From Antedon bifida (Eukaryota > Echinodermata > Crinoidea > Comatulida > Antedonidae), in contig OY727096.1 in assembly GCA_963402885.1 (NCBI GenBank), positions 28,811,820-28,875,819 of the forward strand: a DNA stretch of 64,000 nt, written 5' to 3'. Of the stretch, positions 39,501 through 44,695 are shown piece by piece. The stretch's first letter is position 1, and each line of letters opens with the position of its first letter. The notes under the pieces were generated by a model, which ran no database searches, was not told the DNA's origin, and saw only the letters and a program-made list of their open reading frames with translations. A program made the translations under genes and the position numbers.

Positions 39501-42185
39501 AAGTCTTATTACAAGTCTTTGGGAGTGGAGTTGTAATTTTGTCCTTAGAAAAAATCCTGACATGTGACAGGACTTGAACCCAGGAGCCTTAGAGTGGTAG
39601 CCAAGCATCATAACCACCAAGCCACAACTCCATTCCTGTTTTAGCGCACATTTAATTTTTGACAGGATTTGGATGCGAACAAATTTTTAAATGTGTTTTC
39701 ACATGCATTTTTATTAGGCTTTGATGTGGATCTATGATGCAAATCCTTCTATGTCGTTTGTCTATGATAATAGATAAGAACACTATAAGAGAATTGCAAG
39801 TAACTTAAATTAGTCGGAAAAGATATAGAGAGGGTGACAGTACTGATAGAAAATATTTAAAACAATTATTTTTAAGCAGTTCAGTCTTAGGGAAAATATT
39901 GGCTACTGGGTGTAATGAATTGATACAGACTTCGTATGATGCAAATTAAGTTGTTTATTACTGTATAGTAATCATGTAGGCCTACAGGTGGTATTCAAAA
40001 TAACTATAGCATCAGCATTTACACTGGGCACTCAGTGAAAGGATTGGAAGCAAAGTACCTGGCATACTGTATATATTACAAACTAGTGGAGGCATATAGT
40101 AGATTTACACATTGAATTTAAATGTTTATTCACTAACTTTTTTGTCTTGAAGGGCATCTATAGTTTCTTGCCTAACTCCTTCTCTTAGCATATACTGACG
40201 TATTCTTGACTCCATTATCTGTGAAGATACAACATTATAGTTAATAACGAGTGTTTGATTTTTATCTTTACTAAACTGTTTTATTGTTTATTTATTTTTT
40301 ATTTATTTATTTATTTTTATTTATTCAATTTCTGCCATATACAAAGAAGACAAAGCAATTATAAAAGGAGGCAAGGAAAGACCAAACAGGTGCTAAACAC
40401 CTATGCTAGTTGGTCAACTCAGAACAGAGCACAGAAAGAAAGAAATAAATAAATAATTACGTTCTACAATTAAAGCATCTACAAGAAAGCGACCAACTAC
40501 ACACTTTTTGTGATGGTGAGGTGAGTACCATTTCGATTTTTAAAAAACAATAAAATCGGAATGGTTTACTCAATACCAAGTACTAGGAAGATGCTTTCAA
40601 GTTCAAACCTGACCTATTTCAAGTATCACCCTTGAACTGTTTTAGTGCAGTTGAGGGTACAGTACAACCCTTAAAACAGGAAAACAATTTTTAAAATGGA
40701 AAAAGGGAGCAAACCGAAATTCATTGCCTAGTATCAGTCTAGTATCAATTAATATTCTTTCAACGTTATCATATAAGTAAGATTAAGAGACAATAGTAAA
40801 AGAAATAAATTAATAACGAATAATTATGAAACCTGAAATATAACATAAAGCCAACTGAACTTACTGAAAATGACATGGTCAAATTTCCTGTCAATTTCAA
40901 TGATCGAACAACTTTACGACACATTATTATTATCAATTGACCATAATATATTATAAATTTTAAAAAAATGTAATTTTTAATTGTGTTCATTCGTACAGCT
41001 ACAGTAAATTTGTAGTGTAGAAAAGGAGCGTACTGTAAAAAGCACTACTGTACACTATTTTGACTAACTAGATTAGTAGCATAGCCATTTATAGTTATTG
41101 CTAAACTGCACAAACATCCTCCAAACCAGTTCTAGTCAATGATAAAAATAGATATTAGGTGGGATGGAAGAAGTATGCTCAGTGTTTATTTCAATTTATC
41201 AAAAAATGACATTTTTAATTAAAAAAAAAAAACAATTATTGGAAATAACAGGCAGCATCATTTATATATCCCTCTAATTGATCCATCCAATGGTTGTGTA
41301 GTACTGTAAAGCCAGGCCCATTTATAGTAGGACGATAATGATCTTAATTATTGATTGAATTTCTATTTTTGAATATAGTTTCTTATAATTTTACTATTGT
41401 ACATTGCCCAAGTTGGCGTAACGGTATGTGGAACACTAAGTGAATGCACAGATGACAAACCTTTGTCTATTTTGAAAAAAAAAGAACTTGAAGAACACAA
41501 TCTCTTCTAAATAAAGTACAGTAGTCATAATAAGTATGAACAAATGTATATACCGTATATGTTTTGTTGTTAAATTGTATCTGTTTGAAACGCCCAATCT
41601 TTACCCAATATATCTTAATGGAAAGACAAAAAACTTACTAATATATTCCAATTGTGAAAAATTGCAGTTAAGTTGAATACAATTAAGGTAGAGTTAACTT
41701 TGATTAACTTGTACAGTACTTAACTAGGCCTAGGATACAATTAGATTTTAATTCAATTAAGTGTAATTCAATTGCAGTTAAGTAAAATATTAATGCAAAT
41801 AAAATTGATTGCACTTAAGTCGAATGTATCGCACTTTATGAAGATGAATATAATTGCACTTCAGTGTAATATATTCGACTTTTAATATACCCTAGGCCTA
41901 GTTTAATTTTGAGGTAGGCCTTTATGATAAAACGGCTTGCTATACAATCTGCAAGATGGCTTCCGTGTAGAACGAAATTCGTGTTGAATAGAAGAAGGAT
42001 CAGACCATTGAGGTGTAACATTTTAAAATGTTATACCTCCATGATCAGACCTAATCTCCACTCCTTATCCGAATAAAAAGGCAGTTAGGCCTAGGCCTAA
42101 TTAATGTTAACTCACCGCACGTGTAGTATTATCAGTTCTCCAATGATTTTCAAGATCTCTGCGTCCGTTTAATAATCACAAATGT
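15042..42185 (-). CDS. Gene B: SAM - ankyrin array - TRADD-N-like - DED-like protein (complete)
   Basis: Complete gene of about 27 kb. Coding exons in order: 40138-40218 and 39110-39241 (SAM-like), 38871-38979 (linker), 38766-38807 (uncertain 3' edge), 38124-38155, 37916-38012; then 19 intact one-repeat ankyrin exons from 36383-36526 to 21166-21303; then 20514-20598 (last ankyrin), 18682-18783, 17792-17941, 17008-17402 and 15042-15565 with the stop. Donors and acceptors are GT/AG. Phases agree at almost every junction, the exceptions being 38807/38155 and 17792/17402. The combination of SAM, ankyrin repeats and two C-terminal death-fold-associated modules matches the style of invertebrate innate-immune or apoptotic adaptors (family knowledge). 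The role as scaffold or sensor is inference. I do not know a named orthologue. Confidence 0.7.
16488..16571. mobile_element. 84-bp MITE-like inverted repeat
   Basis: GGCAAACAATTTCATTCGGT at the left pairs with the right arm ACCTCATGAAATTATTTGCC, extended inward by GAAAGATA/TATCTTTC. It lies in the last intron of gene B. Confidence 0.6.
17008..17402 (-). CDS. TRADD-N-like exon of gene B
   Basis: Acceptor TATTTTCTAG and donor AATG before GTAAGT. The frame runs YILTLHLKRTKGPPYPQYVV, DMFKDIFSGKD, then SSLKHKCITFYLCVLHLRSL and LLRLLSEVLAPEE, and closes with EQQQYEQVFKSMQLN. A first beta strand, then 'S(L/I)..GSI...L....LE.L..LW..Y....L...L...L.....' and a final acidic/Gln strand-helix, is the layout of the TRADD N-terminal-like domain often found beside DED/Death/CARD in lancelet, cnidarian and echinoderm proteins. 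It joins the DED-like exon in matching phase. At the upstream junction the phases disagree by one base, so a microexon or different splice site is likely. Confidence 0.55.
17792..17941 (-). CDS. Ser/Thr-rich linker exon of gene B
   Basis: 150 nt, from acceptor GTTAG to donor GTAAGC. It encodes QQSVEHQILTPMIQAAGSSS, TTGRESEEIPSMSETTTNVR and RSTSREKLP. The start phase fits both the terminal ankyrin exon and exon 18682-18783. An internal GTAAGA after ACAAAT is an alternative donor. The sequence is related to the preceding exon, so the two look like duplicates. Confidence 0.6.
18016..18290 (-). mobile_element. LINE ORF2 C-terminal remnant
   Basis: Open frame of 80 codons whose middle (RANKRLFINKIMEFSTKLYK, NIRTDD) follows the 'TNRxxxSFIPRxIRLWNSLP' pattern at the end of non-LTR retrotransposon polyproteins. 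It is intronic to gene B. No reverse-transcriptase core motif is present. Confidence 0.45.
18682..18783 (-). CDS. Cassette-like linker exon of gene B
   Basis: 102 nt, beginning and ending in the same phase, so it can be skipped without frame change. It encodes LNQSLERQITQILSTQPLTS, then TMHSTSETSLLTT, which is similar in layout to exon 17792-17941. Acceptor AATAG is weak (little pyrimidine) and was chosen because it fits the phase. The donor is GTAAGT. Confidence 0.5.
18851..18892. repeat. Perfect 42-bp palindrome
   Basis: GGCCAACTCAGACAGCGTCG, then TA, then the exact reverse complement. It is preceded by TTTAAA, the same left border as the MITE at 45767. It is probably a minimal MITE collapsed to its two ends. 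There is no loop, so it would extrude as a near-perfect cruciform. Confidence 0.9.
19890..20385. mobile_element. About 495-bp MITE with roughly 100-bp imperfect terminal inverted repeats
   Basis: The left end TTGAACCTCTGTGAGCGGCC opposes the right end GGCCGCTCATAGAGGTTCAA. Further matching blocks include AAAAGCCTGTTTGTTCTTCC / GGAAGGACAAACAGGCTTTT and TATCTAATT/AATTAGATA. The outermost right bases (ACTGTA) suggest a TACAGT terminus as in Tc1/mariner-related MITEs. It lies in an intron of gene B. Confidence 0.75.
20514..20598 (-). CDS. Terminal ankyrin half-repeat exon, gene B
   Basis: 85 nt, from acceptor TTTATAG to donor GTAAGT, ending with one extra base. It encodes MGKTPVSILKDNEEMDVAVK and KKILKLFD, matching 'DGKTPLDLA......IVKLL' at the end of ankyrin domains. 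It joins in phase 0 from exon 21166-21303 and in phase 1 to the linker exons, so the array ends here. Confidence 0.7.
21166..21303 (-). CDS. Ankyrin exon type II, gene B no. 19
   Basis: 46 codons: DGNTPLHLYLSILTTEFGYE, LMRHGKFELEIMNSLVHPDA, LTTSNK. Helix 2 has IMNSL instead of ILNSL. It is the last full repeat before the terminal exon. Splice sites are intact. Confidence 0.75.
21665..21802 (-). CDS. Ankyrin exon type II, gene B no. 18
   Basis: 46 codons: DGNTPLHLYLSLFITEFGYY, LMRLGKFELEILNRLVHPDA. The last codon before the donor is AAG rather than AAA, and the donor stays GTAATG. Confidence 0.75.
22065..22190 (-). pseudogene. Decayed ankyrin exon type III, array B copy 1
   Basis: Same deletion of acceptor and DGNTPLH codons as the gene A copies. 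The one-base insertion (AGCTTATCATC) shifts the frame before the conserved KLEKLSSLVHQ part. Confidence 0.6.
22490..22970. repeat. Repeat R, array B copy 1
   Basis: Full-length R block ending ACTCTGGTTAATAAAGAAAT plus TCAA units. It is shorter by about 10 bases near the GGGCATTCTGA segment than the other copies. Confidence 0.65.
23156..23263 (-). CDS. Ankyrin exon type I (b subtype), gene B no. 17
   Basis: 36 codons beginning NGDTPLHLYLRMSSEVKLEI and ending YLLTNCASITTPNN. The b subtype is marked by ITTPNN, and the usual NGAS is changed to NCAS here. Acceptor TGCAG, donor GTATGT. Confidence 0.75.
23405..23640. repeat. Dispersed repeat T, copy 1
   Basis: Block with AAGAAGACTTCAGACTTCAG, TTCTATTGATCATACATTCC, TCGATCTATAGATTCCCCTA and AATAAGCACTTTCTTATCAG. 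It recurs at four more sites between ankyrin exons and once in reverse near 57.7 kb, so it is a mobile-element fragment rather than part of the gene. Confidence 0.65.
23698..23805 (-). CDS. Ankyrin exon type I (a subtype), gene B no. 16
   Basis: 36 codons: DGDTPLHLYLRRRSEVKLEI, VNYLITNGASTTSPNN. It is the a subtype consensus, with intact splice sites. Confidence 0.78.
24064..24201 (-). CDS. Ankyrin exon type II, gene B no. 15
   Basis: 46 codons with LMRDGKFELEILNSLVHPDA after the SIFTTEFGYH loop. The downstream intron is unusually short and shares GGCCTACTGATTTACTGTTG with the intron at 27.9 kb. Confidence 0.75.
24549..24686 (-). CDS. Ankyrin exon type II, gene B no. 14
   Basis: 46 codons: DGNTPLHLYLSIFTTEFGYH, PMRRGKFELEILNSLVHPDA. 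It shares the unusual YHPM with the exon at 28206, marking the two as sisters. Confidence 0.77.
24945..25072 (-). pseudogene. Decayed ankyrin exon type III, array B copy 2
   Basis: Carries the AGCTCATCATC frameshift. The DGNTPLH start is absent and the donor CATTAC is retained. Confidence 0.6.
25400..25885. repeat. Repeat R, array B copy 2
   Basis: Closest to copy 1 in gene A (3400-3873), including TATTATGCGACTCTGGTTAA and TTAATATACATATATTTTAT. This suggests exchange of array units between genes A and B. Confidence 0.65.
26068..26175 (-). CDS. Ankyrin exon type I (b subtype), gene B no. 13
   Basis: 36 codons starting NRDTPLHLYVRRSFGVKLEI, with Arg in place of the turn glycine, which may weaken the beta-hairpin. 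Ends ASITTPNN. Splice sites are intact. Confidence 0.72.
26305..26575. repeat. Dispersed repeat T, copy 2
   Basis: As copy 1 but with the longer version of the middle (CAAATAAACCAAAAAGAGCC) and the complete right end (TTATCAGTGGGGGCTGTGTT). Confidence 0.65.
26629..26736 (-). CDS. Ankyrin exon type I (a subtype), gene B no. 12
   Basis: 36 codons: DGDTPLHLYLRRGSEVKLEI, VNYLITNGASTTSPNN. Only about 90 bases of intron separate it from the next exon upstream (26826-26933), the shortest spacing in the array. Confidence 0.75.
26826..26933 (-). CDS. Ankyrin exon type I (b subtype), gene B no. 11
   Basis: 36 codons, starting DGNTPLHLYLRMSSEVKLEI and ending INCLVTNGASITTPNN. It is a hybrid: b-type end with the DGN start typical of type II. 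Confidence 0.75.
27065..27275. repeat. Dispersed repeat T, copy 3
   Basis: Truncated on the right: after TTATTTGTGTTACACCAGCT it joins GAAATGTCTACC directly, so the AATAAGCACTTTCTTATCAG block is lost. Confidence 0.6.
27330..27434 (-). CDS. Ankyrin exon type I (a subtype, 35 codons), gene B no. 10
   Basis: 105 nt. The loop is one residue shorter: DGDTPLHLYLRSDEVKLEIV, IYLITNGASTTSPNN. Helix 2 starts VIYL instead of VNYL. Confidence 0.75.
27721..27858 (-). CDS. Ankyrin exon type II, gene B no. 9
   Basis: 46 codons with SIFTTKLGYHLMRDGKFELE in the loop. Its flanking intron matches that of exon 24064-24201, so these two units are duplicates. Confidence 0.74.
28206..28343 (-). CDS. Ankyrin exon type II, gene B no. 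8
   Basis: 46 codons: DGNTPLHLYLSLFTTEFGYH, PMRRGKFELEILNSLVHPDV. Val replaces Ala in PDALTT. The donor is intact. Confidence 0.74.
28633..28697 (-). pseudogene. Truncated ankyrin exon type II
   Basis: Only the donor and the last 20 or so codons (ILNRLVHPNALTISNK-like) remain. The sequence then breaks into the AAGAAGACTTCAG block of a dispersed repeat. Confidence 0.6.
28697..29220. repeat. Duplicated non-coding block (also at 36640-37130)
   Basis: Shared stretches include GTGAACTACCGAAGA, GTAAAGATACACCTCATAAA, CTCAAATAAACCAAAAGGAG and GGTACAGTATTCGGATAAAT. The other copy directly precedes the A/B segmental duplication, so this block marks its old left border copied into the array. Confidence 0.65.
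29390..29513 (-). pseudogene. Decayed ankyrin exon type III, array B copy 3
   Basis: Has GCAAATTATTTTTATGTG in place of the donor region, so the donor is mutated as well. The AGCTCATCATC shift is present. Confidence 0.6.
29830..30312. repeat. Repeat R, array B copy 3
   Basis: Full R block with a small internal deletion in GTTTAGCTTACTAAAAC (the ATAAAGTC segment is absent). The same deletion is in copy 4, so those two are sister copies. Confidence 0.65.
30501..30608 (-). CDS. Ankyrin exon type I (b subtype), gene B no. 7
   Basis: 36 codons: NGDTPLHLYVRRSFGVKLEI, INCLVTNGASITTPNN. It differs from exon 26068 mainly at the second residue (G versus R). Confidence 0.75.
30748..30995. repeat. Dispersed repeat T, copy 4
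   Basis: Has the single GACTTCAG form and GGCCAGTTGCATGCAAAACA. The right end is complete. Confidence 0.65.
31054..31155 (-). CDS. Ankyrin exon type I (34 codons), gene B no. 6
   Basis: 102 nt. It starts IRNTPLHLYLRSSEVKLEIV (Ile-Arg in place of Asp-Gly) and ends NCLVTSASITSQNN, where the N-G dipeptide of the inter-repeat loop is deleted. Functionally the weakest-looking intact repeat. Confidence 0.68.
31556..31663 (-). CDS. Ankyrin exon type I (b subtype), gene B no. 5
   Basis: 36 codons: NGDTPLHLYLRWSSGVKLQI, INCLVTNGASITTPNN. Acceptor TGCAG. Confidence 0.75.
31803..32050. repeat. Dispersed repeat T, copy 5
   Basis: Nearly identical to copy 4 with the doubled CTTCAGACTTCAG. The pattern of exon b, repeat T, exon a is kept here as at 23.2, 26.1, 26.8 and 30.5 kb. 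Confidence 0.65.
32112..32213 (-). CDS. Ankyrin exon type I (a subtype, 34 codons), gene B no. 4
   Basis: 102 nt: DGDTPLHLYLRSSEVKLEIV, NCLVTSASTTSPNN. It shares the N-G deletion (VTSAS) with exon 31054, so both come from one duplication. The acceptor is TTTCAG. Confidence 0.72.
32370..32492 (-). pseudogene. Decayed ankyrin exon type III, array B copy 4
   Basis: Identical in nearly all bases to the copy at 34750-34870, including the unusual TTTTTATAATTTATTACC. It is part of the duplicated unit split by the Helitron-like element. Confidence 0.6.
32640..33075. repeat. Repeat R, array B copy 4
   Basis: Shares AAATCGGTGCAATTTGGAGA with copy 5 and the GTTTAGCTTACT deletion with copy 3. Confidence 0.65.
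33131..34347 (+). mobile_element. Non-autonomous Helitron/Helentron-like element (1,217 bp)
   Basis: The right end is CTAG-3' (34344-34347, a CTRR end). Five bases upstream is a perfect 8-bp stem, AACTCGTC / GACGAGTT with loop CGTAGT (34317-34338). The left end carries GGTTATCCGC / GCGGATAACC with loop ACTTG (33133-33157), and GCGGATAACC occurs again just before the right hairpin (34306-34315), giving subterminal inverted repeats. Insertion is between A and T: flanks ATTAA and TTTAATTTA join without gap in the neighbouring unit at 35519/35520, and there is no target duplication. The interior is rich in CG words and a T run, and has no Rep/helicase frame. The 5' base pair is TT rather than TC. 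Confidence 0.82.
34512..34649 (-). CDS. Ankyrin exon type II, gene B no. 3
   Basis: 46 codons: DGNTPLHLYLSLFTTEFYYH, LMRHHQFELEILNSLVHPDA. HHQF replaces RRGKF. Donor GTAATG, acceptor TTTCAG. Confidence 0.74.
34750..34870 (-). pseudogene. Decayed ankyrin exon type III, array B copy 5
   Basis: Twin of 32370-32492. The acceptor and DGNTPLH codons are absent, and the frame is shifted at AGTTCATCATC. Confidence 0.6.
35020..35460. repeat. Repeat R, array B copy 5
   Basis: Twin of copy 4 except that it retains GTTTAGCTATAAAGTCTAAC. It ends with AATAAAGAAATTCAG plus TCAA units. Confidence 0.65.
35684..35821 (-). CDS. Ankyrin exon type II, gene B no. 2
   Basis: 46 codons: DGNTPLHLYLSLFMPEYDYH, RMRHHQFELEILNSLVHPDA. 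It shares HHQF with exon 34512 but has a different inter-helix loop (MPEYDY). Acceptor and donor are intact. Confidence 0.72.
36083..36205 (-). pseudogene. Decayed ankyrin exon type III, array B copy 6
   Basis: Rightmost type III remnant, with the AGCTCATCATC shift. The sequence on its gene-upstream side jumps straight into AATTTATAATTTAATAAATT, so repeat R is missing from this unit. Confidence 0.6.
36383..36526 (-). CDS. Ankyrin exon type I with internal duplication (48 codons), gene B no. 1
   Basis: First regular repeat of gene B. 144 nt: DGDTPLHLYLRRSLSRPLPL is followed by YLRRRSGVKLEIINCLVTNG, ASITTPNN. A 36-nt in-frame duplication of the LPLYLRRS part adds 12 residues between helix 1 and helix 2. 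Splice sites are intact. Confidence 0.75.
36640..37130. repeat. Second copy of the block at 28697-29220
   Basis: Non-coding, AT-rich, with the same ordered landmarks. It leads directly into the A/B duplication at about 37.2 kb. Confidence 0.6.
37916..38012 (-). CDS. Linker/first ankyrin-like exon, gene B
   Basis: 97 nt, same phase as its gene A partner. It encodes NILEEAILEEKGLQEIEKIC, MNKPHLVKTINK. With the preceding exon it reads AHKGDFLMERNILEEAILEE, a plausible irregular ankyrin repeat. Donor GTATGG. Confidence 0.7.
38124..38155 (-). CDS. 32-nt exon, gene B
   Basis: EAHKGDFLME plus AG, joined to A of the next exon to give Arg. Acceptor TTTAAG, donor GTAAGT. Support comes from phase agreement and the gene A counterpart. 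Confidence 0.58.
38766..38807 (-). CDS. Short ankyrin-like exon (LECGADAS), gene B
   Basis: Acceptor CATCTAG is intact, and the frame from the previous exon gives RKNMMMPLECGADAS. The 3' edge is uncertain. Where gene A has ATG before GTTAGT, B has about 12 extra bases (ATACAGTAACA), leaving GTAACA or GTAGTA as candidate donors, neither in the phase of the next exon. Confidence 0.4.
38871..38979 (-). CDS. Ser/Thr-rich linker exon, gene B
   Basis: 109 nt: EDIKPKSIKTVVSNPTWDPT, LQEASSSRETEVQVMV plus one base. Acceptor CCACAG, donor GTAAGA. Two upstream in-frame GT sites (after ETE and after VQ) could give shorter forms. Confidence 0.65.
39110..39241 (-). CDS. Second half of SAM-like domain, gene B
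   Basis: 44 codons: LNFVAQINKTSDETLLKTYG, LKSIEIENIRRGVEMFELHH, KEET. Two substitutions from gene A (S3F, L39H). The helix-5 motif GLKSIEIENIRRGVEMF is unchanged, which suggests selection on the SAM core. Confidence 0.72.
39388..39632 (-). mobile_element. tRNA-derived SINE, second copy
   Basis: Reverse orientation relative to the copy at 6053. B box GGTTCAAGTCC is retained and the A tail is interrupted by a G. It splits a segment (GAATTTTCTA...TTTAGCGCA) that is uninterrupted in copy A near 9467, so it inserted after the segmental duplication or was lost from A. Confidence 0.85.
40138..40218 (-). CDS. Start exon and first half of SAM-like domain, gene B
   Basis: Acceptor CTTCACAG, start ATG, MESRIRQYMLREGVRQETID, ALQDKK, donor GTTAGT. 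Two residue changes from gene A (P7Q, S15R). The non-consensus donor GTTAGT is conserved in both genes. Confidence 0.7.
40276..40475 (-). mobile_element. Retroelement fragment with AAATA-type tail, copy B only
   Basis: On the minus strand: unique sequence (GTGTTTAGCACCTGTTTGGT), then AATAAATAAAAATAAATAAA units. Absent from the aligned intron in copy A near 10.35 kb. Confidence 0.5.
42116..42185 (-). promoter_or_regulatory. Non-coding first exon of gene B
   Basis: Ends CACACGTGCG... before GTGAGTTAA and contains AAACGGACGCAGAGATCTTG, which aligns to AAACGGACGCAAAATTAAT upstream of gene A. An E-box-like CACGTG is created at the exon end in B (CACGTA in A). Confidence 0.5.
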
Positions 42186-42789
42186 AGGTATAACGTGTAC
42201 AGTATTTATCAGGATCATACTGTTTTTACACACGAAAGAGTGCCTTGGAAATGATAATGAAGGCAGCCAAGCGTAACCAACAAACAACAATTACATTATA
42301 TTTTTATATATATCCAGCGCATTTTGTATTTTTTTATTGAATTTAGTACGGGGCGCCGTTTAGGACCTTTTAAAGTCCTAAGCTTTTTGCGCTAGCTTAA
42401 ACAGCTTGTGTGACAAACAAAGAATTATTCATATAATACAGTGTGCATTATCGTCAACTAGGCCTATCGTATAGGGCCTAATTCCTGTCTTAAATCTGAT
42501 TATTATTAATTATAGGCCCACAGTAGCCTACTTTAAAAAAAATGTAGATACCTATCACTCATTTGCTGAGTAAAGCTCTATTACACTATAAGACTTTATG
42601 TGACAAAAAAGTGATGTGCCCATATATGAACACGATAATGTCTAAGTTATAACTACCATATTAGCGCACTTTTTTTCAAGACAGAGATTTAGAGATAGCA
42701 TGCATTGATTTTAATTGTTTTTATACATACATGTTTTGGAGTTGTTATTTCGATAGGCATAACTGTACGTATTTTCCTGTTTAAATTCT

Positions 42790-43712
42790 TTCCAATGGCT
42801 CTTGTAAATGATTTTTCTGTGTAGTAAACAAAATTATGCATGGCACGGTAAATCATGGAACTTTGATTTGATTTGAATTTATTAGGAAAATCATCATCAA
42901 AATACAAAGTGATATAATAAATTACTGACATTACAAATAAATACATTATAAAAGATTTTCCAAAAAGCTTATTAGCTTATTTCCATTGAGATTCTTTTAT
43001 GTGATTTAACATTTTTCTTGTTCTAGTAGATGAAAATCTTTTAAACTTATCAAATATCCATAAAATATCTTTTAGATACAGTTAGCTTGAGTTGGAAAAA
43101 TCTATCCTCTAGACTGATTTGGTTCAGTTCGTCTTTACCAAGATGTGTTCGGTTATGTTATCTAATATAAACCTAGCAACTTTAATTTGAGTGGTTTGAA
43201 GTATTTTTTAAAGTTTTTGAGAAACACCTGAAAACCAGGGCAACATGCATAATAAAAGTGATAAGTAATGAGTGCAGGTCTTCATTAAACAAACAATCAA
43301 GATATGAGATCATATTCTACTTTGTTGTTTTCTTTGTTAACGTACGATGTAGGTCCTTTGGTTCAATTATTACAACTGATTTTCCTTCATTTCCTTCTTT
43401 ACTAGATTTGAAAATGTTATATAAATTGATAGGTATATAACAAATATACACGATGAAATGAACATCATCATTAATTAACTCTTAATATACGATATGCTCT
43501 TTATAACTAATCTGTCTCTCATCAGCATGTTGATGATTTTCTCGGCACACTTATCGAACATCTATTTCACACTACATTCTTTCCAAGAGTCTTCGAATTT
43601 CTTTGAATTTGTTCCAATGTTCTGACTGTCTAACTCCCGTTTTAGCTGTTGTGATATATAAAGCTTTACACGTCAATCATTAAACAGAAGCAGTGGTATT
43701 TAGCGTTTAACT
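42790..43712. other. Non-coding stretch upstream of gene B
   Basis: AT-rich. No exon, tRNA or convincing element was recognised. The sequence from 42860 to 43280 has the look of a degraded transposon 3' region but could not be classified. Confidence 0.4.
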
Positions 43713-44695
43713 TAACTTAACTCAACTAAAAGATGCGGATGACGAGATACAGGAACTCAACTCAACTAAAAGATGCGGACACATGACCAGATACCAGAAC
43801 TTAACTCTTCAAAAGATGCAGACATGACGAGATCCAGGAACTCAACTCTTTAAAAGATACGGATGACCAGATACAGGAACTCGACTCTTGTAAAAGATAC
43901 GGATGACTAGATACATGAACTCAACAGTTAAAAGATGTGGATGACCAGATCCAGGAACTCAACTCTTCTAAAAGATGCGGATGACCAGATCCAAGAACTC
44001 AACTCTTCTAAAAGATGCAGATGATCAGATCTAAGAACTCAACTCTTCTAAAAGATGCGGATGATCAGATCCAGGAACTCGACTCTTAAAAGATGCGGAT
44101 CAGATCCAGGAACTCAACTCTTCTAAAAGATTCAGATAACGTGATACAGGAACTGAACTCAACTAAAAGATGCGGACATAACGAGATACATCTAGAACTA
44201 AACTCTTCTAAAAGATGCAGATGACCAGAAACATGAACTCAACTCTTCTAAAAGATGCTGATGACCAGATACAGGAACTGAACTCTTATAAAAGATGCGG
44301 ATGACGTAATCCAGGAACTCAATTATTATAAAAGATGCAGACATGACGAGATTCAGGAACTGAACTCTTCAAAAAGATGCGGATGACCAGATCCAGGAAC
44401 TGAACTCTTGTAAAAGATGCGGATGACCAGATCCAGGAATTCAACTCTTCTAAAAGATGCAGATGACCGGAAACATGAACTCAACTCTTCTAAAAGATGC
44501 TGATGACCAGATACAGGAACTCACAATTATTATAAAAGATGCAGACATGACGAGATCCAGGAACTGAACACTTGTAAAAGATGCGGATGACCAGATCCAG
44601 GAATTCAACTCTTCAAAAAGATGCAGATGACCAGATACAGGAACTGAACTCTTGTAATTGTAAAAGATACGGATGACTAGATACAGGAACTCAAA
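43713..44695. repeat. Minisatellite of about 25 units of roughly 40 bp
   Basis: Unit close to AGGAACTCAACTCTTCTAAA + AGATGCGGATGACCAGATCC, with length variants of 36 to 46 bp (inserted ACATGAC, missing TTCT). Stop codons occur in all frames of the typical unit, so it is not coding. Some groups of three or four units recur in the same order (44,180-44,330 and 44,440-44,560), a sign of higher-order amplification. Confidence 0.9.

Larger units (their letters stand above)
37198..42790. repeat. Segmental duplication, copy B (copy A about 6899-13390)
   Basis: Colinear similarity starts at GGTGAGAGGAAATGGG (6907 and 37201) and runs through all SAM/linker exons and the first exon to TAACAGTACGTATTTTC / TAACTGTACGTATTTTC (about 13358 and 42760). 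Copy A has extra insertions at 7945, 9117, 11540 and 12862. Copy B has extra insertions at 39388 and 40276. Confidence 0.85.

Noticed and set aside
42000..42030. 28-bp near-palindrome GGTGTAACATTTTAAAATGT
   Set aside because: Short, AT-rich and imperfect. It could arise by chance and has no terminal structure of a MITE.
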